A stretch of DNA of 7,188 nucleotides from Pseudomonadota bacterium (GTDB lineage: Bacteria; Pseudomonadota; Gammaproteobacteria; Burkholderiales; Ferrovaceae): the NCBI GenBank assembly GCA_021804345.1, contig JAJZHV010000055.1:1-7188 (forward strand), given 5' to 3'. The stretch's first letter is position 1. Each line of letters starts with the position of its first letter. The notes beneath the pieces were generated by a model that searched no databases, had not been told where the DNA came from, and saw only the letters and a program-made list of their open reading frames with translations. Of this stretch, positions 1 to 7,112 are shown piece by piece. The position numbers and the translations under genes are program-made.

Positions 1-468
1 CTTGCCGTAATCCGATAAGATCACCAGATCGTGTTGCGGGAGCAGTTCGGAAAATGCCGAAAGCTTGGACAGCAGCACCTCTTGCCCGGGGCTGGTTTCA
101 AAATCGATGCGCAGCAATTGCTGTTGCCGTCCAATGACCCGCAGTTTGACGGTGGTTGCCACCGTGGCGTCCTGATACAAGACCGTGACCACCCCATCCT
201 GACGCAGCAGGGTTTCGAGACGCGCACCGGGTTCGTCCTGACCCACCACCGACAACAGGGTACACCGGGCACCCAGGGCTTTGACGCCCCGCGCCACATT
301 GGCGGCTCCGCCAGGACGCTCCTCGGCCCTGCCCACCAACACCACCGGGACCGGGGCCTCGGGAGAAATGCGGCTGACTTCACCAAACCAATAGCGATCC
401 AACATCACATCGCCCACCACTAAGACGTTGGCAGCCGAAAAATGATTCATCCGCTGGCGCTCATTCAT
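1..468 (-). CDS. hldA: D-glycero-beta-D-manno-heptose-7-phosphate kinase, N-terminal part (runs off left edge)
   Basis: Partial gene (also called rfaE1, or hldE when fused): 156 codons are read without a stop to base 1. The family phosphorylates heptose-7-phosphate at C1 in cytoplasmic ADP-heptose synthesis for the LPS inner core. Visible PfkB/ribokinase-fold features are the N-terminal strand NVLVVGDVMLDRYWFG (residues 14-29), SRISPEAPVPVV (32-43), the sugar-binding glycine motif RPGGAANVA (51-59) and LSDYGK (151-156) just before the cut. The ATG at 468 is preferred because GAGGAG sits 8 nt upstream (477-482); an in-frame ATG at 450 lacks such a site. It begins 29 nt after the ugd stop, so it is probably in the same operon. 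The C-terminal half is missing, so it cannot be told whether this is a kinase-only protein (HldA) or a fused kinase/adenylyltransferase (HldE). Family assignment is firm; the exact symbol is less so. Confidence 0.93.
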   Translation of the reverse strand, partial: MNERQRMNHFSAANVLVVGDVMLDRYWFGEVSRISPEAPVPVVLVGRAEERPGGAANVARGVKALGARCTLLSVVGQDEPGARLETLLRQDGVVTVLYQDATVATTVKLRVIGRQQQLLRIDFETSPGQEVLLSKLSAFSELLPQHDLVILSDYGK

Positions 469-497
469 GACACGTTCTCCTCAGGTCAGCCGACCGG

Positions 498-1820
498 TTA
501 CAAACGGCCAATGCCGGCATATTCCAGACCCGCCGCCCTAACCAGCGCCGGTTCGTACAGATTGCGCCCATCGTACAGGACCGGATGGCGCAGTCTGCTG
601 CGGATGTCATCGAAGTCGGGACTGCGGAAGGCTTTCCATTCGGTCACCACCACCAGGGCATCAGCGTCCGACAGGGCCTCTTCGGGTGTGTTGGTAAAAC
701 GGATATTCGGGTTTCCGGCATAGATTTTTCTGGCTTCATCCATGGCCACCGGATCGAAAGCGCTGACGCTTGCCCCCCGCGCCTGCAGGCCATCGATGAG
801 AACCCGCGAGGGGGCCTCGCGCATGTCATCCGTGTTGGGTTTGAAGGCCAGCCCCCACAGCGCAAACTGGTGTCCACTCAAATCGGCACCAAAGCGCTGG
901 ATAATCTTTTCCAGCAAAACAGACTTTTGGCGTTGATTGACCGACTCCACCGCGTTAAGAATTTTTAGCTCCAACCCCTGTTCCGCGCTGGTGCGAATCA
1001 GGGCTTTCACATCCTTGGGAAAACAAGATCCACCATAACCACATCCGGAATATAAAAACTGGTACCCGATGCGTGCGTCCGAGCCAATACCCTGACGCAC
1101 CCGTTCGATATCGGCCCCCAAGCGCTCGGCCAACAGGGACAATTCGTTCATGAAGGAAATCCGAGTGGCCAACATAGCATTGGCGGCATATTTGGTCAGC
1201 TCGGCCGATTTCACATCCATGAGAATGAGGCGCTCATGATTACGCTGAAAGGGCGCATACAGGGCGCGCATGATGTCGATGGCATGCGGGTCGTCGGCGC
1301 CCACCACAATCCGATCGGGGCGCATGAAGTCATCCACTGCCGCGCCTTCCTTTAAAAATTCCGGATTGGACACCACGTGAAACGGGATATCTTCCTGGCG
1401 CAAGGCTAATTCCGCCCTGATGGCCGCGCGCACCTTGTCGGCCGTGCCCACAGGCACCGTGGATTTATCCACCACCACCTTGCGCGCGGTCATATACCGC
1501 CCGATGTTGCGCGCGGCTTCCACCACATGCTGCAAGTCTGCCGAACCGTCTTCATCCGGCGGAGTACCCACCGCGATGAACTGAACTTGCCCCCAGGCCA
1601 CGCTTTGCGCCACATCGGTGGTGAAGGACAGGCGCTTGGCGGCCACATTGCGCGCCACCATGGCTTGTAATCCCGGTTCGTAAATGGGGATTCCCCCCTC
1701 CTGCAGAATGTGGATCTTGTCCGGATCCAGATCCAGACAGAGCACCTGATTGCCCACTTCCGCCAGGCAAGCACCGCTGACCAGTCCTACATACCCCGTG
1801 CCAATGATGGAGATTTTCAT
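498..1820 (-). CDS. ugd: UDP-glucose 6-dehydrogenase
   Basis: Oxidises UDP-glucose to UDP-glucuronate with two NAD+ in the cytoplasm, a precursor for LPS, exopolysaccharide or capsule sugars. The 440-residue length is normal for the family. The N-terminal Rossmann domain opens with GTGYVG (7-12) and has D30 at the end of strand 2 for NAD ribose binding. Further family motifs are VGTPPDEDG (84-92), DKSTVPVGT (118-126), SNPEFLKEG (151-159), ELTKYAANA (207-215) and [12 protein letters not shown] (259-270), with C266 as the expected catalytic thiol and K210, N214 and D270 as expected active-site partners. The C-terminal UDP-binding domain has [15 protein letters not shown] (324-338). The start ATG overlaps the pyrF stop as ATGA. 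Only a distant AGGA lies upstream, so translation probably depends on coupling to pyrF. No missing catalytic residue is seen. The symbol could equally be udg or a polysaccharide-specific name; the function is secure. Confidence 0.97.
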   Translation of the reverse strand: MKISIIGTGYVGLVSGACLAEVGNQVLCLDLDPDKIHILQEGGIPIYEPGLQAMVARNVAAKRLSFTTDVAQSVAWGQVQFIAVGTPPDEDGSADLQHVVEAARNIGRYMTARKVVVDKSTVPVGTADKVRAAIRAELALRQEDIPFHVVSNPEFLKEGAAVDDFMRPDRIVVGADDPHAIDIMRALYAPFQRNHERLILMDVKSAELTKYAANAMLATRISFMNELSLLAERLGADIERVRQGIGSDARIGYQFLYSGCGYGGSCFPKDVKALIRTSAEQGLELKILNAVESVNQRQKSVLLEKIIQRFGADLSGHQFALWGLAFKPNTDDMREAPSRVLIDGLQARGASVSAFDPVAMDEARKIYAGNPNIRFTNTPEEALSDADALVVVTEWKAFRSPDFDDIRSRLRHPVLYDGRNLYEPALVRAAGLEYAGIGRL

Positions 1821-2536
1821 GATGCGTTGAGTTCCTGAAGTTCAGCATTGATCTGTTGTAGCGTGGCGCGTGGATCGGCGCTTCCCGTAATGGGGCGCCC
1901 AATGACCAGAAAGTCGGCCCCGGAGGCACAGGCCGCGCGCGGGGTAACGATACGGACCTGGTCGTCGGGCGCAGCACCCGGAAGCCGGATGCCCGGGGTG
2001 ACCAGCAAAAAAGGCGGAGCAAATCGCGCCCGCAGCACTTTAGCCTCGGCCGCAGAACAGACCACCCCATCCAGTCCTGCAGCCTGTGCCAGGCCCGCTA
2101 AGCGCAACACCGCTGCGGGCACATCCCCCTGCACACCGATGGCATGGAGGGTTTCTTGATTGAAACTGGTCAGAACCGTAATGGCCACCAACAGCGGGCG
2201 CTGTTGCCCTGCCCTGCTGCCCTCTAGGGCCAAGCGGGCCGCTTCCAGCATGGCCGGACCACCGGCGGCATGCACATCCACCATCCACACACCCAAATCG
2301 GCGGCCACGCGACAGGCCCCCGCCACCGTATTGGGAATGTCATGAAATTTAAGGTCCAGAAACACCTGATAGCCTTGTCGCACCAGATCTTTGACCAAAG
2401 CAGGGCCTGTGGCCGTGAACAGTTCCTTACCGACCTTGAGGCGGCATAGCGCAGGGTCCAGACGCTCCACCAATTGACGCACGGCTAATTCGTTGGGCAG
2501 GTCTAGCGCCACGATCACCGGTTGATTCTGTTTCAT
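1817..2536 (-). CDS. pyrF: Orotidine 5'-phosphate decarboxylase
   Basis: Converts OMP to UMP, the last step of de novo pyrimidine synthesis, in the cytoplasm. With the start chosen here the protein is 239 residues, usual for the bacterial class I enzyme. The TIM-barrel motifs occur in order: VALD (9-12), RLKVGKELF (32-40) with K34, the catalytic [10 protein letters not shown] (61-70) with the Asp-Lys-Asp set D61/K63/D66, DVHAAGG (87-93), TVLTS (120-124), VTPGIR (179-184) and phosphate-binding VIGRPIT (211-217) with R214. The frame is open to an ATG at 2560, but that codon has no ribosome site. The ATG at 2536 has GGGAG 6 nt upstream and begins directly at the conserved barrel, so 2536 is preferred. 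The stop overlaps the ugd start (ATGA). lapB ends 84 nt upstream; a lapB-pyrF neighbourhood is also known in Escherichia coli. Confidence 0.96.
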   Translation of the reverse strand: MKQNQPVIVALDLPNELAVRQLVERLDPALCRLKVGKELFTATGPALVKDLVRQGYQVFLDLKFHDIPNTVAGACRVAADLGVWMVDVHAAGGPAMLEAARLALEGSRAGQQRPLLVAITVLTSFNQETLHAIGVQGDVPAAVLRLAGLAQAAGLDGVVCSAAEAKVLRARFAPPFLLVTPGIRLPGAAPDDQVRIVTPRAACASGADFLVIGRPITGSADPRATLQQINAELQELNAS

Positions 2537-2542
2537 GCAAAA

Positions 2543-2547
2543 CTCCC
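2543..2547 (-). promoter_or_regulatory. Ribosome binding site deciding the pyrF start
   Basis: On the minus strand GGGAG lies 6 nt before the ATG at 2536. No purine-rich site precedes the in-frame ATG at 2560, so the shorter pyrF start is favoured. Confidence 0.75.
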
Positions 2548-2620
2548 AAGGCAGGCCCATAAGAGACGAAGAGGGCGGGCACCACCCCCCACACGCGCCC
2601 CGGAGTGGATCCTCATCCCC

Positions 2621-3820
2621 TCACATTCCCGAGCGATGGCTGGCATTGAAGGTGAGTTCACCGTCTGCATTGCGGTATGGGGGATAGGTGTCCCACCCTC
2701 CACAGGCCGGGCAATGCCAGTGAAAGGTGCGGGCCTTGAAGCCACAACTGCCGCACTGAAACAGGTATAAGCGAGTGGTTTGCGCATGCACCAGATCACG
2801 CGCCAATTGAACATCGGTCCGCTGTTCGGCGCTGACGGTGGCGAGTTGGGCTTCCAGATATTTATCCAGGGCTCCCAGAGAGGGGTTGCGATGGAGCTCT
2901 TCCCGCACCAGACGCAAGGCGCTTTCAGGACCCTCCTGCTCCAGGGTCATCTGATACGCCACGGCCAATAAATCCATGGCGGGATAACGCTGCAGCCAGC
3001 CTTGCAGCAGAGTCAACCCTTCGGCATTTTGCTGTAATTGGCGCATGGATTCCATCAAGGGCGCGGCAATCAAAAACAGATATTCGGGGGCTTGTGCCTC
3101 GATTTCTTTCCAGTGGGCAATGGCCTCGGCATGACGCTCCTCGCGCTGAGCCCAGGTTCCTTGCAGCACGTTGGCACGCACACATTTACGATGGGCTTGC
3201 AAGGCTGCACGAATATGGTTGTGCGCCGGTTCTGTGCGCGAATGGCTGTATTCTTGCGCCGCCAGTTCACAGTGAAAATTGGCCACCTCCCGACGTCGAT
3301 CCTCGCCGGCCGCGGTTTCTAGGGATTCGGCCATTTCGATGGCCTTGTTCCAGTCCTTTTCTGTCACGTAAATGTCGAGCAGGTAATGCAACGCAGACAC
3401 GGCATGGCCCGAAGGGCGCAGATCATTGAACAGGGCTTCTGCACGGTCCAGCAATCCGGCCTTCAGATAATCCTGGGCCAGCTCATAGAGGGCATCGGTA
3501 CGCTGGTCGGGTGCCAGATCGGTGCGCTCGGCCAGATTCTGGTGCATGCGTGTGGCCCGATCCACCTCGCCCCGGCGCCGGAATAGCCCCCCAAGGGCAA
3601 ACTGGAGTTCGATGGTTTGCTGTTCGGCACGCGCCACTTCGATAAAGGACTCGATGGCCTTGTCGGGTTGTTCGTTAAGCAGGAAGTTGAGCCCTTTGAA
3701 ATACGAGGCCGGCAAGGCTCGGGACTCACTGAGCAAATGGCGGATATCGATGCGCGCAGCAAGCCAGCCCAAGCCAAAAAAGAAGGGCAAAACCAATAAC
3801 CAGTATGCTTGAAAATCCAT
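2621..3820 (-). CDS. lapB: Lipopolysaccharide assembly protein B (TPR protein with rubredoxin-like zinc ribbon)
   Basis: LapB (YciM) is an inner-membrane-anchored protein that, in E. coli, works with FtsH to promote LpxC degradation and so balances LPS with phospholipid synthesis; it also links to LPS assembly. The 399-residue product has one N-terminal membrane segment (about residues 5-23, WLLVLPFFFGLGWLAARI) that leaves the rest cytoplasmic. TPR-like helical repeats fill about residues 34-320; AIESFIEVARAEQQTIELQFALG (starting about 56) is an example. The C-terminal zinc ribbon has two knuckles, CGSC and CPAC (C356, C359, C370, C373), followed by GGWDTYPP. All four expected metal-binding cysteines are present. 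The start is ATG 3820 or the adjacent in-frame GTG 3823. An upstream stop (TGA) sits 13 codons before the GTG with no other start between, and no strong ribosome site is visible. It lies directly downstream of lapA, as in other proteobacteria. Confidence 0.95.
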   Translation of the reverse strand: MDFQAYWLLVLPFFFGLGWLAARIDIRHLLSESRALPASYFKGLNFLLNEQPDKAIESFIEVARAEQQTIELQFALGGLFRRRGEVDRATRMHQNLAERTDLAPDQRTDALYELAQDYLKAGLLDRAEALFNDLRPSGHAVSALHYLLDIYVTEKDWNKAIEMAESLETAAGEDRRREVANFHCELAAQEYSHSRTEPAHNHIRAALQAHRKCVRANVLQGTWAQREERHAEAIAHWKEIEAQAPEYLFLIAAPLMESMRQLQQNAEGLTLLQGWLQRYPAMDLLAVAYQMTLEQEGPESALRLVREELHRNPSLGALDKYLEAQLATVSAEQRTDVQLARDLVHAQTTRLYLFQCGSCGFKARTFHWHCPACGGWDTYPPYRNADGELTFNASHRSGM

Positions 3821-3840
3821 CACGGAGTGGGCATCGCGTT

Positions 3841-3863
3841 CCAGTTGCGCATCAGAAAACTGG
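3841..3863 (-). repeat. Short inverted repeat in the lapA-lapB gap
   Basis: CCAGTT (3841-3846) and AACTGG (3858-3863) are perfect inverted 6-mers with an 11-nt loop, about 20-40 nt upstream of the lapB start. A 6-bp stem can occur by chance and no U-tract follows, so it is not called a terminator. It could shape the lapB leader, which lacks an obvious ribosome site. Confidence 0.3.
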
Positions 3864-3913
3864 CGTCATGGTACACAGGTCGCAGGATTTGTGCCACCAA
3901 CAACCCAGCAGAT

Positions 3914-4231
3914 TCAGACCACTTCCACGGCCCCAGCAGCCTGGGACAGGTCTACCGAAGCCCCATCACGCGGGGAATCAGGGCGCTCCAGCTGTTTAAG
4001 CTCGCGCCGCAGTTGCTGCAGTTCGCGCCGCAGCCGAAACAGGGTCGTCATGGAAGCCAGCAAGCCTAGGATCATCCCCAGGATCGTGAAGGCCAACAGA
4101 ATGACCACCAGCGGCTCGTGCCATTGGTAGCCCAAAAAGTAATTGAGGGTGACCGGCTCCAGATTCTTAACTGAAAACCCGAGTAGGAGAACGAAGAGAA
4201 CAATGCGCAAAAACCATTTCAGATAAACCAT
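3914..4231 (-). CDS. lapA: Lipopolysaccharide assembly protein A (LapA domain, DUF1049)
   Basis: A small inner-membrane protein that in E. coli associates with LapB and is linked to LPS assembly and LpxC control; its exact biochemical role is not settled. The 105-residue product shows the family layout: a first membrane segment at about residues 5-20 (KWFLRIVLFVLLLGF), a short loop containing NLEPVTLNYFLG, a second membrane segment at about 40-60 (PLVVILLAFTILGMILGLLA), then a basic coiled-coil stretch with heptad-like RRELQQLRRELKQLE (68-82) facing the cytoplasm, and a non-conserved, probably disordered tail. GGAGGG lies 10 nt before the ATG. The gene follows a hairpin after ihfB and precedes lapB by about 90 nt. 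Identification rests on the two-helix plus coiled-coil architecture, sequence features and position beside lapB. Confidence 0.93.
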   Translation of the reverse strand: MVYLKWFLRIVLFVLLLGFSVKNLEPVTLNYFLGYQWHEPLVVILLAFTILGMILGLLASMTTLFRLRRELQQLRRELKQLERPDSPRDGASVDLSQAAGAVEVV

Positions 4232-4253
4232 GATGACACCACCCTCCGAATGA

Positions 4254-4281
4254 AACCGGGAAGCGTGAAGGCTTCCCGGTT
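4254..4281 (-). terminator. Strong hairpin between ihfB and lapA, candidate terminator or attenuator
   Basis: On the minus strand an 11-bp perfect stem, AACCGGGAAGC / GCTTCCCGGTT, encloses the 6-nt loop CTTCAC. It starts 4 nt after the ihfB stop codon. The following bases are TCATTCGG, so with the stem's own last two Ts the U-tract is short and interrupted. This fits a partial intrinsic terminator or an mRNA-stabilising 3' end better than a strong terminator. lapA's GGAGGG site begins only 6 nt beyond the stem. Confidence 0.7.
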
Positions 4282-4285
4282 ACGA

Positions 4286-4591
4286 TCAAAGTTTATCCGC
4301 AGATTCCTGATCCTGAAAATCCACCTGATCCCGCAGCGCTTTGCCTGCCTTGAAATGCGGAACGAATTTTTCTGGCACGCGCACTTTTTCTCCCGTCTTG
4401 GGGTTGCGCCCCAGACGGGGAGGACGATGGTTCAGGCCAAAACTGCCAAACCCCCTGATTTCGATTCTCTCGCCAGAGACCAGACTTTGGCTCATGGCAT
4501 CGAGAATCGTTTTAACAGCCTGTTCGGCATCTTTGGTCACCAGCTGACCATATCGGGCAGCCAATAAATCGATCAGCTCGGATTTGGTCAT
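4286..4591 (-). CDS. ihfB: Integration host factor subunit beta
   Basis: One half of the IHF heterodimer (partner IhfA encoded elsewhere), a nucleoid protein that bends DNA sharply at specific sites and acts in transcription, replication and recombination. The 101-residue protein opens with [11 protein letters not shown], typical of the beta chain. It carries the HU/IHF signature around [22 protein letters not shown] (starting at 47), with P64 in RNPKTG at the tip of the beta arm as the expected DNA-intercalating proline. The C-terminal helix is [13 protein letters not shown] (78-90), and the tail is a few residues longer than the 94-residue E. coli protein. A full AAGGAGG lies 4 nt before the ATG and overlaps the rpsA stop codon. 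The rpsA-ihfB pairing is widely conserved, and separates this gene from plain HU. Confidence 0.97.
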   Translation of the reverse strand: MTKSELIDLLAARYGQLVTKDAEQAVKTILDAMSQSLVSGERIEIRGFGSFGLNHRPPRLGRNPKTGEKVRVPEKFVPHFKAGKALRDQVDFQDQESADKL

Positions 4592-4595
4592 GCAA

Positions 4596-4602
4596 CCTCC
4601 TT
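4596..4602 (-). promoter_or_regulatory. Consensus ribosome binding site of ihfB embedded in the rpsA stop
   Basis: AAGGAGG is read on the minus strand; its first two bases are the last two of the rpsA TAA stop (4601-4603), and it lies 4 nt before the ihfB ATG. Ribosomes ending rpsA therefore sit on the ihfB initiation site, consistent with translational coupling. Confidence 0.85.
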
Positions 4603-6319
4603 AGCTGCCCGAACCCGGGTTGCCCAATTTGGCTTTGAGCAATGCGCCCAGACTGGTGGTTCCGGCGTTGACGGGGCTTTCGGCCTGCATTCTTTGCATG
4701 GCTGCATTTTCTTCCACCACATCGCGTGCCTTGATGGACAGATTGATGCTGCGATTTTTGCGATCAATGTTGAGGATGACGGCTTCTACGGCGTCCCCTT
4801 CATTCATGTGCGCCCGCAAATCTTCCACGCGGTCCCGTGACACCTCGGAGGCCCGCAAGTACCCCTCGATGTCATCACCCAGGTCGATGACTGCACCCTT
4901 GGCATCCAGGGATTTGACTCGGCCTTTGACCAGTGATCCCTTGTCGTGGGTGGCAGTAAAGTTGGTGAAGGGGTCGCCCGAGAGTTGCTTGATGCCCAAG
5001 GAAATGCGTTCCCGTTCCACATCAATGGAGAGCACCAGGGCTTCCACTTCGTCGCCCTTTTTGTAGTTATGTACGGCCTCTTCGCCAGTTTGGTTCCAGG
5101 ACAGATCAGACAAATGGACCAGACCATCGATCCCGCCCGGCAATCCGATGAACACGCCGAAATCGGTGATGGACTTGATCTGACCACGCACATGATCGTT
5201 CTTGTTGTAGTTCATGGAGAACTCTTCCCAGGGATTGGCGCGGCATTGTTTCATGCCCAGGGAAATACGGCGGCGCTCTTCATCGATTTCAAGAATCATG
5301 ACTTCCACTTCATCGCCCAACTGCACCACCTTGGACGGATGCACGTTCTTGTTGGTCCAATCCATTTCCGACACGTGGACCAGGCCTTCGATGCCCTGCT
5401 CGATTTCCACAAACGCGCCATAGTCGGTCAGGTTGGTCACCTTGCCAAACAATCGGGTGCGTTCTGGGTAGCGACGAGCCAGACCAACCCAGGGGTCTTC
5501 GCCCAACTGCTTGAGGCCCAGGGAAACGCGGTTTTTTTCCTGATCAAACTTAAGCACTTTGGCTTCCACTTCGTCGCCAACCGTGAGTACTTCGGAGGGG
5601 TGCTTGACCCGACGCCAGGCCAGATCGGTAATATGCAACAGACCATCGATGCCGCCCAAGTCCACAAAGGCGCCGTAATCGGTGATATTTTTGACCACGC
5701 CCTTCACCACTGCACCTTCCTTCAGGTTGTCCAGCAGGCTTTGACGATCAGCACCCTGAGATTCTTCCATAACGGCACGGCGCGACACCACCACGTTGTT
5801 GCGCTTGCGGTCCAATTTGATGACCTTGAACTCCATTTCCTTGCCTTCGAAGGGCGTGGTGTCCTTGACCGGACGCACGTCCACCAGAGAGCCGGGAAGA
5901 AAGGCGCGAATGCCATTAACCATGACGGTCAGTCCGCCCTTAACCTTGCCTGTCACCATGCCCTGCACCAGAGAGCCCTTGGCCAAGGCATCATCCAGAT
6001 CCAGCCAGGCCGCCAGACGCTTGGCTTTTTCCCGCGACAAGCGGGTTGAACCATAGCCGTCTTCTAGAGCATCAATCGCCACCTTGACGAAATCGCCCAC
6101 CTGAACTTCCAGTTCGCCACGATCATTCTTGAATTCTTCGATGGGAATCAGGCTTTCGGATTTAAGGCCGGCGTTGACCACGACCATGTTGCTATCGATG
6201 CTCACCACTTCGGCAGTGATGACTTCGCCCGAACGCATTTCCTGGTGGGTCAGGCTTTCTTCGAACAAACTGGCAAAACTTTCGGCAAAAGGCGCGGAGT
6301 GTAGTGCAATATTCATCAT
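4601..6319 (-). CDS. rpsA: 30S ribosomal protein S1
   Basis: The largest small-subunit protein; it binds mRNA and helps unfold and dock transcripts with structure or weak ribosome sites. The 572-residue product has six S1/OB-fold domains at about residues 30-98, 115-182, 201-271, 287-357, 374-446 and 461-531. The first two, ribosome-binding, domains are more divergent. Domains 3-5 show the repeated pattern [18 protein letters not shown] / [19 protein letters not shown] / [19 protein letters not shown], each ending in a basic R(V/I)SLG(L/M/I)KQ strand. The tail [13 protein letters not shown] resembles betaproteobacterial S1 from memory. The frame opens at a TTG (6331), but AAGG 5 nt before ATG 6319 favours that start; the next codon (6316) is also ATG and is possible at 8-nt spacing. 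A 127-nt leader precedes it; in E. coli S1 represses its own mRNA through such a leader. Confidence 0.98.
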   Translation of the reverse strand: MMNIALHSAPFAESFASLFEESLTHQEMRSGEVITAEVVSIDSNMVVVNAGLKSESLIPIEEFKNDRGELEVQVGDFVKVAIDALEDGYGSTRLSREKAKRLAAWLDLDDALAKGSLVQGMVTGKVKGGLTVMVNGIRAFLPGSLVDVRPVKDTTPFEGKEMEFKVIKLDRKRNNVVVSRRAVMEESQGADRQSLLDNLKEGAVVKGVVKNITDYGAFVDLGGIDGLLHITDLAWRRVKHPSEVLTVGDEVEAKVLKFDQEKNRVSLGLKQLGEDPWVGLARRYPERTRLFGKVTNLTDYGAFVEIEQGIEGLVHVSEMDWTNKNVHPSKVVQLGDEVEVMILEIDEERRRISLGMKQCRANPWEEFSMNYNKNDHVRGQIKSITDFGVFIGLPGGIDGLVHLSDLSWNQTGEEAVHNYKKGDEVEALVLSIDVERERISLGIKQLSGDPFTNFTATHDKGSLVKGRVKSLDAKGAVIDLGDDIEGYLRASEVSRDRVEDLRAHMNEGDAVEAVILNIDRKNRSINLSIKARDVVEENAAMQRMQAESPVNAGTTSLGALLKAKLGNPGSGS

Positions 6320-6338
6320 AGAGACCTTCAAAATGTTA

Positions 6339-6450
6339 CTGAATCACCCGTCGCGGCACGGGGTCGGTTAGTCATCAGGAAGGGGACCGGAGGTGTTTCT
6401 GCCTGCAACGCGAGGTGGAAACGGTTTGCCTGTTCCTGTCGTTGATTCAG
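6339..6450 (-). promoter_or_regulatory. rpsA leader bounded by an 8-bp inverted repeat
   Basis: The 127-nt gap between the cmk stop and the rpsA ATG is non-coding. CTGAATCA, which contains the cmk stop codon, and TGATTCAG, 19 nt before the ATG, are perfect inverted repeats enclosing 96 nt. Inside is a small stem CCCGT/ACGGG, and CCTTC (minus strand, 6383-6379) complements GAAGG (6329-6325) at the ribosome site. No convincing sigma-70 promoter was seen in the gap. An autoregulatory S1-binding leader is inferred by analogy with E. coli rpsA, not shown. Confidence 0.4.
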
Positions 6451-7112
6451 GTACCGGGAGCCGGTGGGCAGTCCCGATACCACGTCAAAATTTGCTGAAC
6501 AGCCTGCTCGATGGTTTGGTCGGAGGTGTCGAGAACAACTGCATCTCCTTGCACCAAGGGCGAGGCGCTACGCAGTGCATCCCGGGCATCCCGGGCCAGA
6601 ATATCCTGCAAAAGATTGTCAATGTTAGCAGGCATTCCCTTTTCGATCAACTGGTTATACCGGCGTTGCGCGCGAATTTCCGGGCGCGCCGTCAAAAATA
6701 CTTTCAGGCAGGCATCGGCAAACACCACTGAACCCATGTCACGCCCATCAGCCACTAATCCGGGAGGCTGACGAAAAGCCCGTTGGCGGGTCAGCAGCTC
6801 GGCGCGCACCGCCGGCAAGGCAGCCACCACCGAGGCATCGCGCGCGCAGGTTTCGGAACGCATCAGGGTGCTCACATCGTGCCCCGCCAGCCAGGTTTTA
6901 CCGGCCTTGAAGTGCACCGTCAATGCCCGCGCCACCCCTTGCAGCGCACTGGGCTGATCTAGGGAAACCCCCGCTTGGTGCGCCGCTAGGGCCGTCAAAC
7001 GATACAAGGCCCCGCTATCCAGATAATGAAATCCCAGTTGCAGCGCCACCCGCTCGGCCACACTACCCTTGCCCGAAGCGGAAGGTCCGTCGATGGCAAT
7101 GACCGGGATCAT
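6447..7112 (-). CDS. cmk: Cytidylate kinase
   Basis: Phosphorylates CMP and dCMP to the diphosphates with ATP in the cytoplasm, recycling nucleotides from RNA turnover and lipid synthesis. The 221-residue protein begins MIPVIAIDGPSASGKGS with the P-loop GPSASGKG (9-16). The CMP-binding region has LDSGALYR (31-38), and VADGRDMGSVVFADA (120-134) matches the family GRDMG motif. The lid motif is ARDARDALRSASPL (173-186) with the expected R174, D178 and R181, and the C-terminal strand is VVLDTSD (192-198). ATG 7112 is chosen because GAAGG lies 4 nt upstream and the conserved P-loop starts immediately; upstream in-frame codons are the out-of-frame end of aroA. The start overlaps the aroA stop (ATGA), implying coupled translation. 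aroA-cmk-rpsA order is common in proteobacteria. Confidence 0.97.
   Translation of the reverse strand: MIPVIAIDGPSASGKGSVAERVALQLGFHYLDSGALYRLTALAAHQAGVSLDQPSALQGVARALTVHFKAGKTWLAGHDVSTLMRSETCARDASVVAALPAVRAELLTRQRAFRQPPGLVADGRDMGSVVFADACLKVFLTARPEIRAQRRYNQLIEKGMPANIDNLLQDILARDARDALRSASPLVQGDAVVLDTSDQTIEQAVQQILTWYRDCPPAPGT

Noticed and set aside
31..423. Plus-strand 130-codon open frame at the left edge
   Set aside because: It is antisense to the clearly recognisable hldA/rfaE1 kinase frame, and its product shows no known motif.
2537..2560. Eight extra N-terminal residues for PyrF from ATG 2560
   Set aside because: No ribosome site precedes 2560, while the GGGAG for ATG 2536 lies inside this stretch. 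The conserved fold starts right after 2536.
2585..2620. G-rich minus-strand stretch in the lapB-pyrF gap, considered as a G-quadruplex or terminator
   Set aside because: Only three runs of four or more Gs are present, with loops of 7 and 15 nt, and no stable stem followed by a U-tract is visible.
4946..6049. A 367-codon open frame on the plus strand, antisense to rpsA
   Set aside because: It lies wholly inside rpsA, whose minus-strand product is unmistakable. Its translation is rich in His, Phe and Gln, as expected when the complement of a GC-biased coding frame is read. The internal S1 repeats give it repeated blocks, and it has no domain I recognise.
6331..6350. TAACAT near the rpsA ribosome site, considered as a -10 promoter element
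   Set aside because: No acceptable -35 element lies at 16-18 nt, and a start there would leave almost no leader before the ATG.
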